A stretch of 64,000 bases of DNA, taken from NCBI RefSeq assembly GCF_007748115.1, contig NZ_CP036289.1, forward strand, positions 4,154,001-4,218,000, in the 5' to 3' direction. A program made the position numbers and the translations under genes. Positions 37,570 to 46,786 of the stretch are shown here, in pieces. A model generated the notes under the pieces. The model had not been told where the DNA came from. It worked only from the letters and a program-made list of their open reading frames with translations, and searched no databases. Origin of the DNA: Bremerella volcania (GTDB lineage: Bacteria; Planctomycetota; Planctomycetia; Pirellulales; Pirellulaceae). Numbering within the stretch: the stretch's first letter is position 1; every line of letters starts with the position of its first letter.

Positions 37570-39165
37570 ATGTTCAGGCAACCAACCGACTTCTGGCGGT
37601 ACAACTGGGCTCTAATCGCAGTCTGCGCAGGGCTTTGCCTTCTTTCCAGCGCGCACGCACGCACCTGGACGACATTGGAGGGGAAAGAGGTCGAAGCTGA
37701 ACTGGTCGAAGTCGTCCAGGATGGTAAAGCCGTAATTCTGGACGTGAAGGGCAATCGATTCACGGTCCCTTTGGAACGACTATCCCCGAAAGATCGGGGG
37801 TACATCCAGGGCCTGCAAGACTCGATGCCAACGCTATCTGATGCCGAGCTACAACGAGAGATCGACGAGGCCGTGTCGGAAGACGAGCGAGGAGACAAAG
37901 ATAACGAAGCCGATCCGGTTCGGCTAAAGGCCAAACGCATTTGGCGTTCCCGCGAAGGGGTTGCGGTGGAAGCCCAGTTTATCCGTATGGTTCAAGGAAC
38001 CATCATTCTGCGTGAAGGGGCCCGCTACCATCGCATTCAGTTCTACGATCTTTCCGTCGACGATCGCCAGTTTCTTGCTGATGCCCATAAAGCCATTGGA
38101 AAAGCAGCGCTGATTCCGCCGGTACGGCCAGACCTTTTGGATGCCGAACCGCAAACGAGCGATGTTCCTTCCTATCGCGATCATCCACCGGTTCCATCTT
38201 CGCCCATGCCTGCCCCGGTGAAGTCTCCCCCAGCACAAACCCAAGTGAATCTTCCTGATAACGGATTTGGTAGTGCCAGCGACAACGTCAAGCTACCACC
38301 AGGCGGCTTTGGCGCCGCTGAGGAAACAACGAAGTTGCCGCCTGGCGGATTCGGAAGCCCCGCCTCAAGCGATTCAGGATCAAACGTAAAGCTGCCACCG
38401 TCCGGCTTCGGAACGCCGTCCTCGTCAAGTCAGGTAGATTCCTCTTCGGATTCGACCGTGAAACTACCTTCCGGCGGATTTGGAAGTGTGGGCAAACCGT
38501 CCGAGGTGACGGAAGATCACGGGTCGTTCAGTTCCGTTCCAACTCCGTCGTCAACCAATTCCGGCAAAGTGGGCGTCCCCTCATCGACCATCACTGATAA
38601 CTCAAGTGCTCAATCGGAAACTTCGGAACGTCCACTTTTTGATGTAGCTTCGGTCCCCAGTCGGTCCAATGGATTCGGCTCGGCGACTCCCGCCGATTCA
38701 TCAGGTTCCCCCCAGTCGCCAGACAACATGGCGCCGACGTCACCAACTTCGACTACCGGCACTCCACCCACGAATGGAGCGAAAACTTCATCTCCAAACA
38801 GCGGATCGAATACACCTTCGGTTTCCGACGAAGATTTCAAAACGCATACCTATACACCCAGTTCCGATTTCTCTCCACTGCAAACCGTTGAAGACCGTGA
38901 ATTCACGACGGCTGACTGGAATCTGCAGATGTTTGGTGTCATGCTACTGGCACTGGGCAGTTTAATGATCGCAGGAGGTTACCTCTGGCTGATCGCCCTG
39001 GCGTTTCTGGAAAGCCTTGAAGTCGGCTTGCGTAGCTTGATCCCAGGGATGGCAATTGTTCAAGGATTTTCCGATACGGAAAAGTCGAGTGTTCCTTTGC
39101 TGGGAATGTTGCTTGGTATCTGCCTCACGTTGGGGGGCTTTGGCCTTTTGATGGGCGTAAGCTAG
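37570..39165 (+). CDS. Secreted/membrane SHD1-domain protein with GFG peptide repeats
   Basis: 531 residues from ATG 37570; the frame is open further upstream but the signal peptide (YNWALIAVCAGLCLLSSAHA) starts shortly after this Met. Two SHD1-like domains follow: RTWTTLEGKEVEAELVEV to about residue 85, and IWRSREGVAVEAQFIRMVQG near 120-175. The middle is a Ser/Pro/Gly-rich linker with repeats of the form KLPPGGFG (at least five GFG units between about 230 and 310). Two membrane helices close the protein (MFGVMLLALGSLMIAGGYLW and a final one). SHD1 is a eukaryote-like domain (yeast Sla1) expanded in planctomycetes, often in secreted proteins; function is unknown there. A paralogue follows directly. 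Confidence 0.85.
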   Translation: MFRQPTDFWRYNWALIAVCAGLCLLSSAHARTWTTLEGKEVEAELVEVVQDGKAVILDVKGNRFTVPLERLSPKDRGYIQGLQDSMPTLSDAELQREIDEAVSEDERGDKDNEADPVRLKAKRIWRSREGVAVEAQFIRMVQGTIILREGARYHRIQFYDLSVDDRQFLADAHKAIGKAALIPPVRPDLLDAEPQTSDVPSYRDHPPVPSSPMPAPVKSPPAQTQVNLPDNGFGSASDNVKLPPGGFGAAEETTKLPPGGFGSPASSDSGSNVKLPPSGFGTPSSSSQVDSSSDSTVKLPSGGFGSVGKPSEVTEDHGSFSSVPTPSSTNSGKVGVPSSTITDNSSAQSETSERPLFDVASVPSRSNGFGSATPADSSGSPQSPDNMAPTSPTSTTGTPPTNGAKTSSPNSGSNTPSVSDEDFKTHTYTPSSDFSPLQTVEDREFTTADWNLQMFGVMLLALGSLMIAGGYLWLIALAFLESLEVGLRSLIPGMAIVQGFSDTEKSSVPLLGMLLGICLTLGGFGLLMGVS

Positions 39166-39318
39166 ACTCAGCCGAAACATTTGTGATTGGCTTTACCTAT
39201 GTGAAGACATATCTTCTCAGGTAGAGTTAATCCAATACGAAGGGTTCATCCTGAATCGCCCCTCGCTCAATCATCCATCCAACTTGTCCATTCATCCCTG
39301 AACCTGGGAGTTTCACCG

Positions 39319-40446
39319 ATGTTGGCCAGCCGACATTTTCTATATGTGCCTTTTCTGATCTGCCTTTTTGTCGTCGTTGCCAATGCGCAAGAAGTTCGTG
39401 AGTGGACGGACGCCAACGGCCGAACTCTGAGCGGAAAATTCCTGGAATTAACGGCGGAGAATAACGTCCGCATTGATTCCAACGGTGAGATCTTCGTGAT
39501 TCCGCTGACTGCCTTTATCGAGGCGGACCAACAATACGCCAAGCAGCAGCAAGCCAACGCCAGCAAACCGATGACGTCGCCGAAGCCCAAGATCGACAAG
39601 AGCGACGAAACGCTTTTCGAGAATCGCAACTGGAGCGACTACAAAGACGAGTCCATTAAGGCCAAATTCGTGCGTATGCACGAGGGTTATGTAATCCTGC
39701 TGCAAGGTGCCAATGCTCAAAAAGTCTCGTTCTACATCCTGAACAAGAAAGACCAGGATTGGCTTCGAGCTCACCTACAAAAGCGGGGCGAAGAGGATCA
39801 AATCATCCCGCGGGAAGAAATGGAATTGGATGATCCGGATGTCCATAAGGAAATGGATCAATACATGGCCCGACGTGCTACGATTCCAGGCACTGGCCAA
39901 TCAGGAAACAACCAGCCTGTCGATTCGCGACCGCCAGCTTACGTTCCTCCAGAGAACGCTCCCTACCAGCCGCCGAGCGAGAACATGAATTCTGGCGGAA
40001 ACCCGACCAGTCCGATGTCATCCAACCCCGGCGCATCCTCCGATCCTAATCAAAATGGGAACGACAATTCCGCGAATATCAACACTCCCGGCAATGGCTT
40101 TGGCGAAGGGATGGTCGCGGCCAATGTACCCAACAATGGCGGTACCGATGCGAATTCTCAAACCGGTGGTGGTGACTCTTCCCCAGGTTTTAGCAATCGT
40201 TTTCGGAACAAGTCCAATGGAGTTCAGCCAGGATACTGCCCCAATTGCCGCATGGAACTTCCCCAAGGTGTCGGTCCTGGGGATCACTGCCCGCGATGTA
40301 ATGTCTTCCTCGAAGAATGGGTCACCCCTGGCACTGGGCCTCCGGTCGACCCTTGGTACGTCCGCTACCCTGTCCTATACATTGTCGGCGGTGCGATCGT
40401 GGTGATCGGAGCGTTGACCTTGCTGTCAAAGAAATTCTACGGCTAA
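39319..40446 (+). CDS. Second SHD1-domain protein with zinc ribbon and C-terminal membrane helix
   Basis: 375 residues. Signal peptide HFLYVPFLICLFVVVANAQ, then SHD1-like EWTDANGRTLSGKFLELT and a second unit WSDYKDESIKAKFVRMHEGY. The middle is a Pro/Asn/Ser-rich linker. Near residue 300 there is a small zinc ribbon (CPNCRMELP and CPRCNVFLEEW), and a membrane helix (VLYIVGGAIVVIGALTLL) ends the protein. It shares the two-SHD1 layout with its neighbour and probably arose by duplication, but the tails differ: GFG repeats with two helices there, ribbon with one helix here. 153 bases separate them; an imperfect hairpin lies between (39194-39223). Role unknown. Confidence 0.83.
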   Translation: MLASRHFLYVPFLICLFVVVANAQEVREWTDANGRTLSGKFLELTAENNVRIDSNGEIFVIPLTAFIEADQQYAKQQQANASKPMTSPKPKIDKSDETLFENRNWSDYKDESIKAKFVRMHEGYVILLQGANAQKVSFYILNKKDQDWLRAHLQKRGEEDQIIPREEMELDDPDVHKEMDQYMARRATIPGTGQSGNNQPVDSRPPAYVPPENAPYQPPSENMNSGGNPTSPMSSNPGASSDPNQNGNDNSANINTPGNGFGEGMVAANVPNNGGTDANSQTGGGDSSPGFSNRFRNKSNGVQPGYCPNCRMELPQGVGPGDHCPRCNVFLEEWVTPGTGPPVDPWYVRYPVLYIVGGAIVVIGALTLLSKKFYG

Positions 40447-40727
40447 AGCAAACTCCAATTTTCGCTATAGAATTCCGAGCATCAGGCACCAATAATTGCT
40501 CAACAAGCCAGGCGATCAGGTTAATCCTTAACGGCTGACGTAACTTGCTTTGCCGTAAGGGGATCCCTGTGCAGAGTCGCTTCTGGGGATTACCATTGAA
40601 ACGTCGGGGGCAGCTTCGGCGTTTTCAGTCTCGCAGGCCCCACTTTCATTTCAATCAAGCCTGAACCTGAGTATTAGGTAAGCTGCGGGATTCGCTCTAT
40701 GACGGGTCCCTTCAGACTCGCAACCGA

Positions 40728-43709
40728 ATGGATTTAGAACGAGAACGAATACGAGCCGATCTCCGTGGTGTCCTCGATGGTGAGATCCGCTGTGATGATA
40801 CGTTCCTGGAACTCTATTCGACCGACGCCAGCCTTTTTCAGGTCAAACCGCTGGCAGTTGTACGTCCCAGGCGCACGTCCGATGTCTCGGCAACGGTTCA
40901 GTATGCGGCCGAAAACCAGATACCCGTTCACGCTCGCGGAGCCGGCACAGGAATGGCCGGCGAATCACTCGGCACCGGTATCGTGCTCGACTTCGCCCAC
41001 TCGATGCGGCGGATCCTGGAAACGGGCGACGACTGGATCCGCGTTCAACCCGGTGTCGTGCTGGCGAACTTGAATCGGCATCTCGCTCAGCGAGACCGCA
41101 TCTTCGGTCCTGATCCAGCGACACGTAGCGTGACGACCCTGGGAAGTGTTATTGCGTTGGACGCCTCAGGCAGTCACTGGCCGCAACACGGATCCGCCCG
41201 AGATCACATCCTGGAACTCCAGGTCGTCCTGGCCAACGGCGAAGTCGTCACGATCAAACCGACGCATCTCGATCGAGTGGCTCATTTGGAATCGCCTGAG
41301 TTGGTGCGGATCACTTCAGGCATTGCCGAATTGATGGAATCGCATGCCGACAAAATTCAAGGCAATTTGCCCAAAACTTTCAACCAAGGTAGTGGGTATC
41401 GACTTTCAGGCGTGGTCGAAAACGAAGTCGTTGACCTGGCAAAGATTCTTGCCGGTTCTGAAGGAAGCCTGGCCTTGATAACACAGGCCAAACTGCGGAC
41501 ATCGCCTCGCTCCAAGTCACGCGGTTTGGTGTTGCTTTTCTTCGAGCGATTGGACAACGCCGCCAAAGCAGCTGTGCAGTTGGGCACCGCTGGGATCAGC
41601 GCCTGCGATTTGCTGGATCGCCGAATCCTGGCAATCGCCCGGGAAACCGATCCACGTTACTCCAACCTGATTCCAGAAAATACCGAAGCCATGCTTCTGG
41701 TTGAATTCTCTGGCGAAACCCAAGCGGATGTTCACGCGGAACTAGAAAAGATCGCGGACCGAATTCGTCGACGTCGCAAGCTGGCATTTCATTCGCTGAT
41801 TACCACAAGCCCAAAAGAAGTCGGTACCTACTGGGAATTGGCTCGTAGAATGACGCCGATCCTCTACCGCTTGAAGGGAAATACGCGTCCTCTTCCGTTC
41901 ATTGAAGACATGACCGTTCCGCCGCATCAACTACCGAACTTCCTGACGAAAGTTCAGGATGTGATGAAGCGGCACGAGACGATCGCGTCAATCTTTGCTC
42001 ATGCGGCTCACGGACATCTTCACGTTCGTCCACTCTTGAACATGGCTGACCGGGACGACCTGGCCAAACTGGAACGCATTGCGGACGAGACCTACGAAGA
42101 GTTGTTCCGGGTGGGCGGCTCACTTAGCGGCGAGTCCGGCGACGGCATCAGCCGCACGCCTTACCTCCCGAGGCAATACGGACCGCTATACGATCTCTTC
42201 GGAAGAATCAAACGCCTTTTCGATCCGGCCGGAATCTTGAATCCGGGAAAGAAAGTCCTTTCATCGACATTCTCTCCCATGGAACTGGTACGGCGTGTCG
42301 AGTTAGTCCCTCAAGTGGAATCAGACAGCGATTCCACGAATTCGACCAAAAAGAAAGACGACGGTACCTCCGAATTTGAGCTTCCCATTCTCACCTGGTC
42401 ACCACAGGAAATGGCAACCGCGGCGCGAAGTTGTCACGGCTGTGGTCGTTGCCGTACGTACGGTGCCGATACGCGGATGTGCCCAGTCTTCCGCTTTGAC
42501 TCTCGCGAAGATGCATCGCCGAGGGCCAAAGCCAACTTGCTGCGTGGCGTTCTTTCCGGTCAGCTTCCGCCGGAAAGCCTGGACTCGGCGGAAACCAAGG
42601 AAATCCTTGACACCTGTTTCCACTGCCACCAATGTCGAATCGATTGTCCATCCAACGTCGACATCCCTAACATCGTTCTCGAAATGCGAGCACGAAACGT
42701 CGATGCCAATGGCCTAACGCAGGATGGATCGCTGCAAGCCAAGATTCATCGCTGGGCCCTCTGGGGTAATCGCTTTCCTCGCATCGCCAACTGGGCCCTG
42801 GGCAATCGTGTTATGCGTTGGTTGATGGAACGCTTTATCGGGCTGGCCAAACAGCGTAAGCTGCCGCGGTTGGCCAATCGCAGCTTCGTAAAGCAAGCCG
42901 CGCGAAGAGGCCTGACGACTGCTACCCGCCGCACTGGTCGTAAAGTACTTTACTTTGTGGATCTTTACGCGAACCTTTTCGATACGCAACTCGCACAAGC
43001 TTTTGTGAACGTGTTAGACCACAATCGCATATCGGTCTACGTTCACCCCAACCAACAGGTCAGCGGGATGCCGTCGATCTCGCAAGGGGCCGTCACGATG
43101 GCGGCACGCTTGGCCCACAAAAACGTGAAAGCGTTAGCCGAGGCCGTTCGCCAAGGCTACACGATCGTCGCAACCGAACCCTCTGCCGTAATGGCGCTGA
43201 CACACGAATACCTCAACCTGCTGGACTCTGATGACGCCAAGATTGTGGCCGAAAATACCCGTGAAGCATGTGAATTCCTGTGGGACCTCCATCACCATGG
43301 CGAGTTAGAACTCGATTTGAAACCCATGAACCTTACCGTTGGATTCCATGTCCCATGTCATCTACGCGCCTTGCACGAGGCTTCGTACGGCCAACGCATT
43401 TTGCAGTTAATTCCTGGTCTTTCAGTGCGCCCCATCGAAAAAGGTTGCTCCGGCATGGCCGGTACGTTTGGCCTGACTCGCAACAATTTCCGCAGCAGCC
43501 TGCGAATTGGCTGGGACTTGATCGTGGCGATGCGGGCCAAGCAAATTCAAATTGGCTCCACGGAATGCAGTGCCTGTAAGATGCAGATCGAGCAGGCCGG
43601 TAACAAGGCCGTTGTTCACCCGATCAAACTTTTAGCGAAGTCGTACGGTGTCCTTGAGCCAGACTCCGACCTGTTCACTCAGTCTCCTCATGATTTGTTT
43701 GTGACATGA
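40728..43709 (+). CDS. FAD-linked dehydrogenase with Fe-S C-terminal half (D-2-hydroxyglutarate/glycolate dehydrogenase type)
   Basis: 993 residues in one chain. The N-terminal half is a PCMH-type FAD domain (RPRRTSDVSATVQYAAEN, HARGAGTGMAGESLG) with an FAD-oxidase C-terminal part (HAAHGHLHVRPLLNM). Then come two ferredoxin-like cysteine sets (CHGCGRCR ... CP and CFHCHQCRIDCP) near residues 565 and 630 and a cysteine-rich domain (HVPCHLRALHE, KGCSGMAGTFG, STECSACKMQIE). This layout matches GlcD-GlcF fusions such as E. coli YdiJ, a D-2-hydroxyglutarate dehydrogenase. It would oxidise a 2-hydroxy acid and pass electrons to the chain. It overlaps moaD by 4 bases (ATGA), an unexpected partner. 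The 281-base upstream gap shows nothing recognisable. Confidence 0.9.
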   Translation: MDLERERIRADLRGVLDGEIRCDDTFLELYSTDASLFQVKPLAVVRPRRTSDVSATVQYAAENQIPVHARGAGTGMAGESLGTGIVLDFAHSMRRILETGDDWIRVQPGVVLANLNRHLAQRDRIFGPDPATRSVTTLGSVIALDASGSHWPQHGSARDHILELQVVLANGEVVTIKPTHLDRVAHLESPELVRITSGIAELMESHADKIQGNLPKTFNQGSGYRLSGVVENEVVDLAKILAGSEGSLALITQAKLRTSPRSKSRGLVLLFFERLDNAAKAAVQLGTAGISACDLLDRRILAIARETDPRYSNLIPENTEAMLLVEFSGETQADVHAELEKIADRIRRRRKLAFHSLITTSPKEVGTYWELARRMTPILYRLKGNTRPLPFIEDMTVPPHQLPNFLTKVQDVMKRHETIASIFAHAAHGHLHVRPLLNMADRDDLAKLERIADETYEELFRVGGSLSGESGDGISRTPYLPRQYGPLYDLFGRIKRLFDPAGILNPGKKVLSSTFSPMELVRRVELVPQVESDSDSTNSTKKKDDGTSEFELPILTWSPQEMATAARSCHGCGRCRTYGADTRMCPVFRFDSREDASPRAKANLLRGVLSGQLPPESLDSAETKEILDTCFHCHQCRIDCPSNVDIPNIVLEMRARNVDANGLTQDGSLQAKIHRWALWGNRFPRIANWALGNRVMRWLMERFIGLAKQRKLPRLANRSFVKQAARRGLTTATRRTGRKVLYFVDLYANLFDTQLAQAFVNVLDHNRISVYVHPNQQVSGMPSISQGAVTMAARLAHKNVKALAEAVRQGYTIVATEPSAVMALTHEYLNLLDSDDAKIVAENTREACEFLWDLHHHGELELDLKPMNLTVGFHVPCHLRALHEASYGQRILQLIPGLSVRPIEKGCSGMAGTFGLTRNNFRSSLRIGWDLIVAMRAKQIQIGSTECSACKMQIEQAGNKAVVHPIKLLAKSYGVLEPDSDLFTQSPHDLFVT

Positions 43710-43951
43710 TCGTACGCGTCAAACTGTTTGCCTTGACCCAAGACCTGGCGGGATGCGAGGAAGTGTCACTTGACCTGGAAGAGCCTGTCACGGTCGGTGC
43801 TATTCGTAAAAACCTGGGTGAATCGGTTGAGGTCTTGCAACCGGTACTCGGCAGCTGCGCATTCGCGGTAAACAATGAGTACGCCCTGGACTCGGTCATG
43901 GTCCAGGAGACCGATGAAGTTGCTTGCTTGCCTCCGGTAAGTGGAGGGTAA
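43706..43951 (+). CDS. moaD: Molybdopterin synthase small subunit MoaD
   Basis: 81 residues with a beta-grasp fold pattern and the required C-terminal Gly-Gly (LPPVSGG), the site that is adenylated and sulfurated. It carries sulfur for molybdopterin formation with MoaE, coded 9 bases downstream. It starts inside the stop codon of the dehydrogenase gene. Confidence 0.93.
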   Translation: MIVRVKLFALTQDLAGCEEVSLDLEEPVTVGAIRKNLGESVEVLQPVLGSCAFAVNNEYALDSVMVQETDEVACLPPVSGG

Positions 43952-43960
43952 CGATCCGCG

Positions 43961-44404
43961 ATGGTTGAACTTACCGAAAAGCCAATTGATGTTCCGGCGA
44001 TCACCGGCACGGTGACTTCGCCCACATCGGGGGCGGTGGTCTTGTTTTTGGGAACCACACGGCAGTTTACCGACGCCAAGGAGACCGTCACGCTGACCTA
44101 CACAGCGTATGCCCCCATGGCAACCAGCGAGATGGAAAAGCTCGAGTCGCAAGCGAAAGCACGTTGGCCCATCGATCAATGCGTTCTCATTCATCGTCTG
44201 GGGGAAGTCCCCATCGGCGAGGCCAGCGTGGCCGTGGCAGTGTCCACACCGCACCGGCGCGATGCCTTCGAAGCTGCCAGTTGGCTGATGGACCGCCTCA
44301 AAGAGCTGGTCCCGGTATGGAAAAAAGAGCATTGGTCAGGTGGATCGACTGACTGGGTTCATCCCGGATTGGTTCAGCGACCGAACGAAAATACGTTACA
44401 ATAG
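43961..44404 (+). CDS. moaE: Molybdopterin synthase large subunit MoaE
   Basis: 147 residues; SGAVVLFLGTTRQF, LTYTAYAPMATSEM, IHRLGEVPIGEASV, HRRDAFEAASWLMD and the catalytic Lys in PVWKKEHW are standard for MoaE. It converts cyclic pyranopterin monophosphate to molybdopterin using MoaD sulfur. The end ...QRPNENTLQ stops 4 bases before the moaA start. Confidence 0.95.
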   Translation: MVELTEKPIDVPAITGTVTSPTSGAVVLFLGTTRQFTDAKETVTLTYTAYAPMATSEMEKLESQAKARWPIDQCVLIHRLGEVPIGEASVAVAVSTPHRRDAFEAASWLMDRLKELVPVWKKEHWSGGSTDWVHPGLVQRPNENTLQ

Positions 44405-44408
44405 TAGT

Positions 44409-45416
44409 ATGTCTATCGAACCGAACACACCACTGATCGATCGCCTGGGACGCGTGCACACAAGCTTGCGCATTAGTGTGACCGATCGCTGCAATATTCG
44501 CTGCTTCTATTGCATGCCGCTAGAGAATGTTCGCTTCAAACCTCGTGACGAATTGCTGACATTTGAAGAGATGACGCGTGTCGTTCGTGTAGCCGCGGAA
44601 CACGGGATCACAAAATTGCGACTTACCGGAGGGGAACCTCTGGTAAGATCGAACCTTGCTCATCTCATTCGGATGCTCAAAGAGGTGCCGGGCATCCAGG
44701 AAATTGCCCTCACCACCAACGGCATCCTTCTGACCGATCAGGCCGCAGACTTAAAGTCAGCGGGTCTTGATCGATTGAATGTCAGTCTCGACGCCATGAG
44801 TGAAGCGATGTTCGAGCGAATCACTCGCCGCCAAGGCGTTCAGAAGGTATTGGACGGAATTGCAGCAGCACAAGCAGTTGGTTTCCGCAATATACGCTTA
44901 AACGCGGTCGCGATTCAGAATCTCACCGAGTGCGAAATTGTGCCGTTGGCGAATTTTGCGCGTGAAAACGATCTCCATTTACGTTTTATTGAATTCATGC
45001 CTTTGGATGCGGATCGAGCTTGGGATAAGAACCAGGTTCTATCCGGACGACAGTTGCGGGAGATTATTTCAAGAGAAGTCGCTCCTTTAAGAGACGTCGA
45101 TCGCCCAGACAAAAGCCAACCGGCAGTCGACTACGACTATGCCGATGGTCGACAACGAATTGGATTTATCAACAGCGTAACCGAGCCGTTTTGTGGAACT
45201 TGCAACCGACTCCGAATTACGGCGGAAGGACAACTGCGAAACTGCCTGTTCGGAACCGAAGAATGGGATGCACGCCAGGTTTTGAGAAACAGCGGAACAG
45301 ACGCCGACTTGTCCGCACGATTGCACGACTGCGTCCAGGCCAAGAAGCCCTCGCACGGAATGGACTCCCCTGAGTTCGTTCCACCAGAGCGAGCCATGTA
45401 CCAAATCGGGGGATAG
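44409..45416 (+). CDS. moaA: GTP 3',8-cyclase MoaA (radical SAM)
   Basis: 335 residues. The SAM cluster motif is Cys28-x3-Cys32-x2-Cys35 (CNIRCFYC); the second cluster ligands lie in CGTCNRLRITAEGQLRNC, and the protein ends with the required Gly-Gly (MYQIGG). It makes the first step from GTP in molybdenum cofactor synthesis with MoaC, which is not in the window. The start ATG 44409 follows AATAGTAGT; the frame upstream lies inside moaE and is rejected. The gene set moaD-moaE-moaA is compact. Confidence 0.95.
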   Translation: MSIEPNTPLIDRLGRVHTSLRISVTDRCNIRCFYCMPLENVRFKPRDELLTFEEMTRVVRVAAEHGITKLRLTGGEPLVRSNLAHLIRMLKEVPGIQEIALTTNGILLTDQAADLKSAGLDRLNVSLDAMSEAMFERITRRQGVQKVLDGIAAAQAVGFRNIRLNAVAIQNLTECEIVPLANFARENDLHLRFIEFMPLDADRAWDKNQVLSGRQLREIISREVAPLRDVDRPDKSQPAVDYDYADGRQRIGFINSVTEPFCGTCNRLRITAEGQLRNCLFGTEEWDARQVLRNSGTDADLSARLHDCVQAKKPSHGMDSPEFVPPERAMYQIGG

Positions 45417-45442
45417 CAATAGACGTTGAATTCTCGGCAGTC

Positions 45443-45481
45443 GCAATCCAGTAACTAAAGATTGCAACTTTCATTGAAAGT
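45443..45481. promoter_or_regulatory. Two adjacent dyads before the cysteine desulfurase-like gene
   Basis: GCAATC (45443-45448) pairs with GATTGC (45460-45465), and next to it stands the perfect 15-base palindrome ACTTTCATTGAAAGT (45467-45481). They lie 83 bases before the start of the class V aminotransferase and 27 bases after moaA. No long T-run follows, so regulation is likelier than termination. Confidence 0.4.
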
Positions 45482-45563
45482 CTAGCGTTAAATACTTCAC
45501 ACTGCCTCCCCAACCTTGCGATGCAATCGGGGAATTAACGGTCAAGAAGGAAACGACATCACG

Positions 45564-46724
45564 GTGGCAAGAGAACGAATCTACCTCGACAATGCGGCAA
45601 CAAGTTGGCCTAAGCCTGCCAGCGTTGTGGAAGCCGTGCAGCACCATATGACCGAGTTGGGGGCGTGTGCCGGCAGAAGTGGCTATCGCGAGGCCAACGA
45701 AGTCGAAAGACTGATCGGGGATACGCGGAAACAAATCGCCTACTTATTCGGTACCCATTCGCAAGAGCACGTCATCTTCGGCTACAACGGCACCGACATG
45801 CTGAACCTGGCCTTGCATGGGTTCTTGCAGCGGGGTGATCACGTCATCACTACCACGGTCGAACACAACTCGATCCTGCGTCCCCTTTCGACCATGAAAA
45901 GAATGCTTGAAATTGAAGTGACTCACGTCGAAGCTGGCGAAGATAGCCGTGTCTCTGTGGATGCGATCGAAAACGCAATCCAAGATAATACGCGTCTTGT
46001 CGCACTCACCCATGTGTCGAACGTGACAGGTGCGATCCAGCCGGTGGAAGAGATTTTCCAGGTCGCTAAGAATCGCGGCGTCCGCATGCTCGTCGATGCG
46101 GCGCAGTCGGCAGGGCATCTTGACCTCAATTTGGGCGAGACACCGGTCGACATGGTGGCTTTTTCCGGACACAAAGGTCTGTTGGGGCCGCTAGGAACCG
46201 GCGCGATGATTCTGCAGCCAGAAGTGGCGGAGTTGTTGCACTCTCAGCGCCAAGGCGGAACCGGCACCAAGAGCGAATCGGACGAGCAGCCCAACGAACT
46301 GCCCGCCAAGTTTGAAAGTGGCAACGCAAATGTCACCGGCATCTTAGGGCTCCGTGCCGGTGTTGAATACATTCGCGAGCAAACGGTCACGGCCCTGCAT
46401 CGTCATACCATGCAAAACGTCAGCCGGCTGATTGAAGGTCTGCAATCGATGCCCCAGGTACGCATCTTGGGACCGCAGAATCTGGAGCATCGTACGGAGG
46501 TCGTTAGCATCCAGGTCGATTCATTCGACCCGCACGAACTTGCGACGGCCCTCGATTCCGCGTTCGGCGTGCAATGCCGAGCAGGACTACACTGTGCCCC
46601 TCTGATGCACCAGCACCTGGGCACTTTGGGCTCGGGCGGTACACTGAGATTCAGCCTGAGTATCTTCACCACGGCTGAACAGATTGATCGCACCCTGGAA
46701 GCAATGCAGGCAATCGTGCGATAG
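45564..46724 (+). CDS. Class V aminotransferase, cysteine desulfurase family
   Basis: 386 residues from GTG 45564, which begins ARERIYLDNAATSWPKP, the conserved family N-terminus; the frame is open to a TTG at 45516 but that part is not family-like. PLP Lys lies in FSGHKGLLGPLGTG. RAGLHCAPLMHQHLGTLGSGG holds the cysteine of the active-site loop. The pattern fits the subgroup of stand-alone cysteine desulfurase-like proteins related to SufS/CsdA. It takes sulfur from cysteine; given its place after moaA and before a cysteine-cluster protein, it may feed MoaD or an Fe-S target. That link is inferred from position. Confidence 0.88.
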   Translation: MARERIYLDNAATSWPKPASVVEAVQHHMTELGACAGRSGYREANEVERLIGDTRKQIAYLFGTHSQEHVIFGYNGTDMLNLALHGFLQRGDHVITTTVEHNSILRPLSTMKRMLEIEVTHVEAGEDSRVSVDAIENAIQDNTRLVALTHVSNVTGAIQPVEEIFQVAKNRGVRMLVDAAQSAGHLDLNLGETPVDMVAFSGHKGLLGPLGTGAMILQPEVAELLHSQRQGGTGTKSESDEQPNELPAKFESGNANVTGILGLRAGVEYIREQTVTALHRHTMQNVSRLIEGLQSMPQVRILGPQNLEHRTEVVSIQVDSFDPHELATALDSAFGVQCRAGLHCAPLMHQHLGTLGSGGTLRFSLSIFTTAEQIDRTLEAMQAIVR

Positions 46725-46786
46725 CAGCTGGGCACATAAGCCGTATGCCGACGGTGCAACACACGGATGGATTTCAAAACATCGCC

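Noticed and set aside
37305-37940. 211-codon frame on the minus strand before the MoxR gene
   Set aside because: Overlaps the SHD1 gene and has a low-complexity Ser/Arg sequence typical of an antisense shadow of that gene.
39194-39223. Hairpin TACCT...AGGTA between the SHD1 genes as a terminator
   Set aside because: Arms are imperfect and no T-run follows.
40447-40727. Molybdenum-cofactor riboswitch in the gap before the dehydrogenase-moaDEA unit
   Set aside because: Looked for because of the downstream genes; no recognisable fold or conserved loop could be made out by eye.
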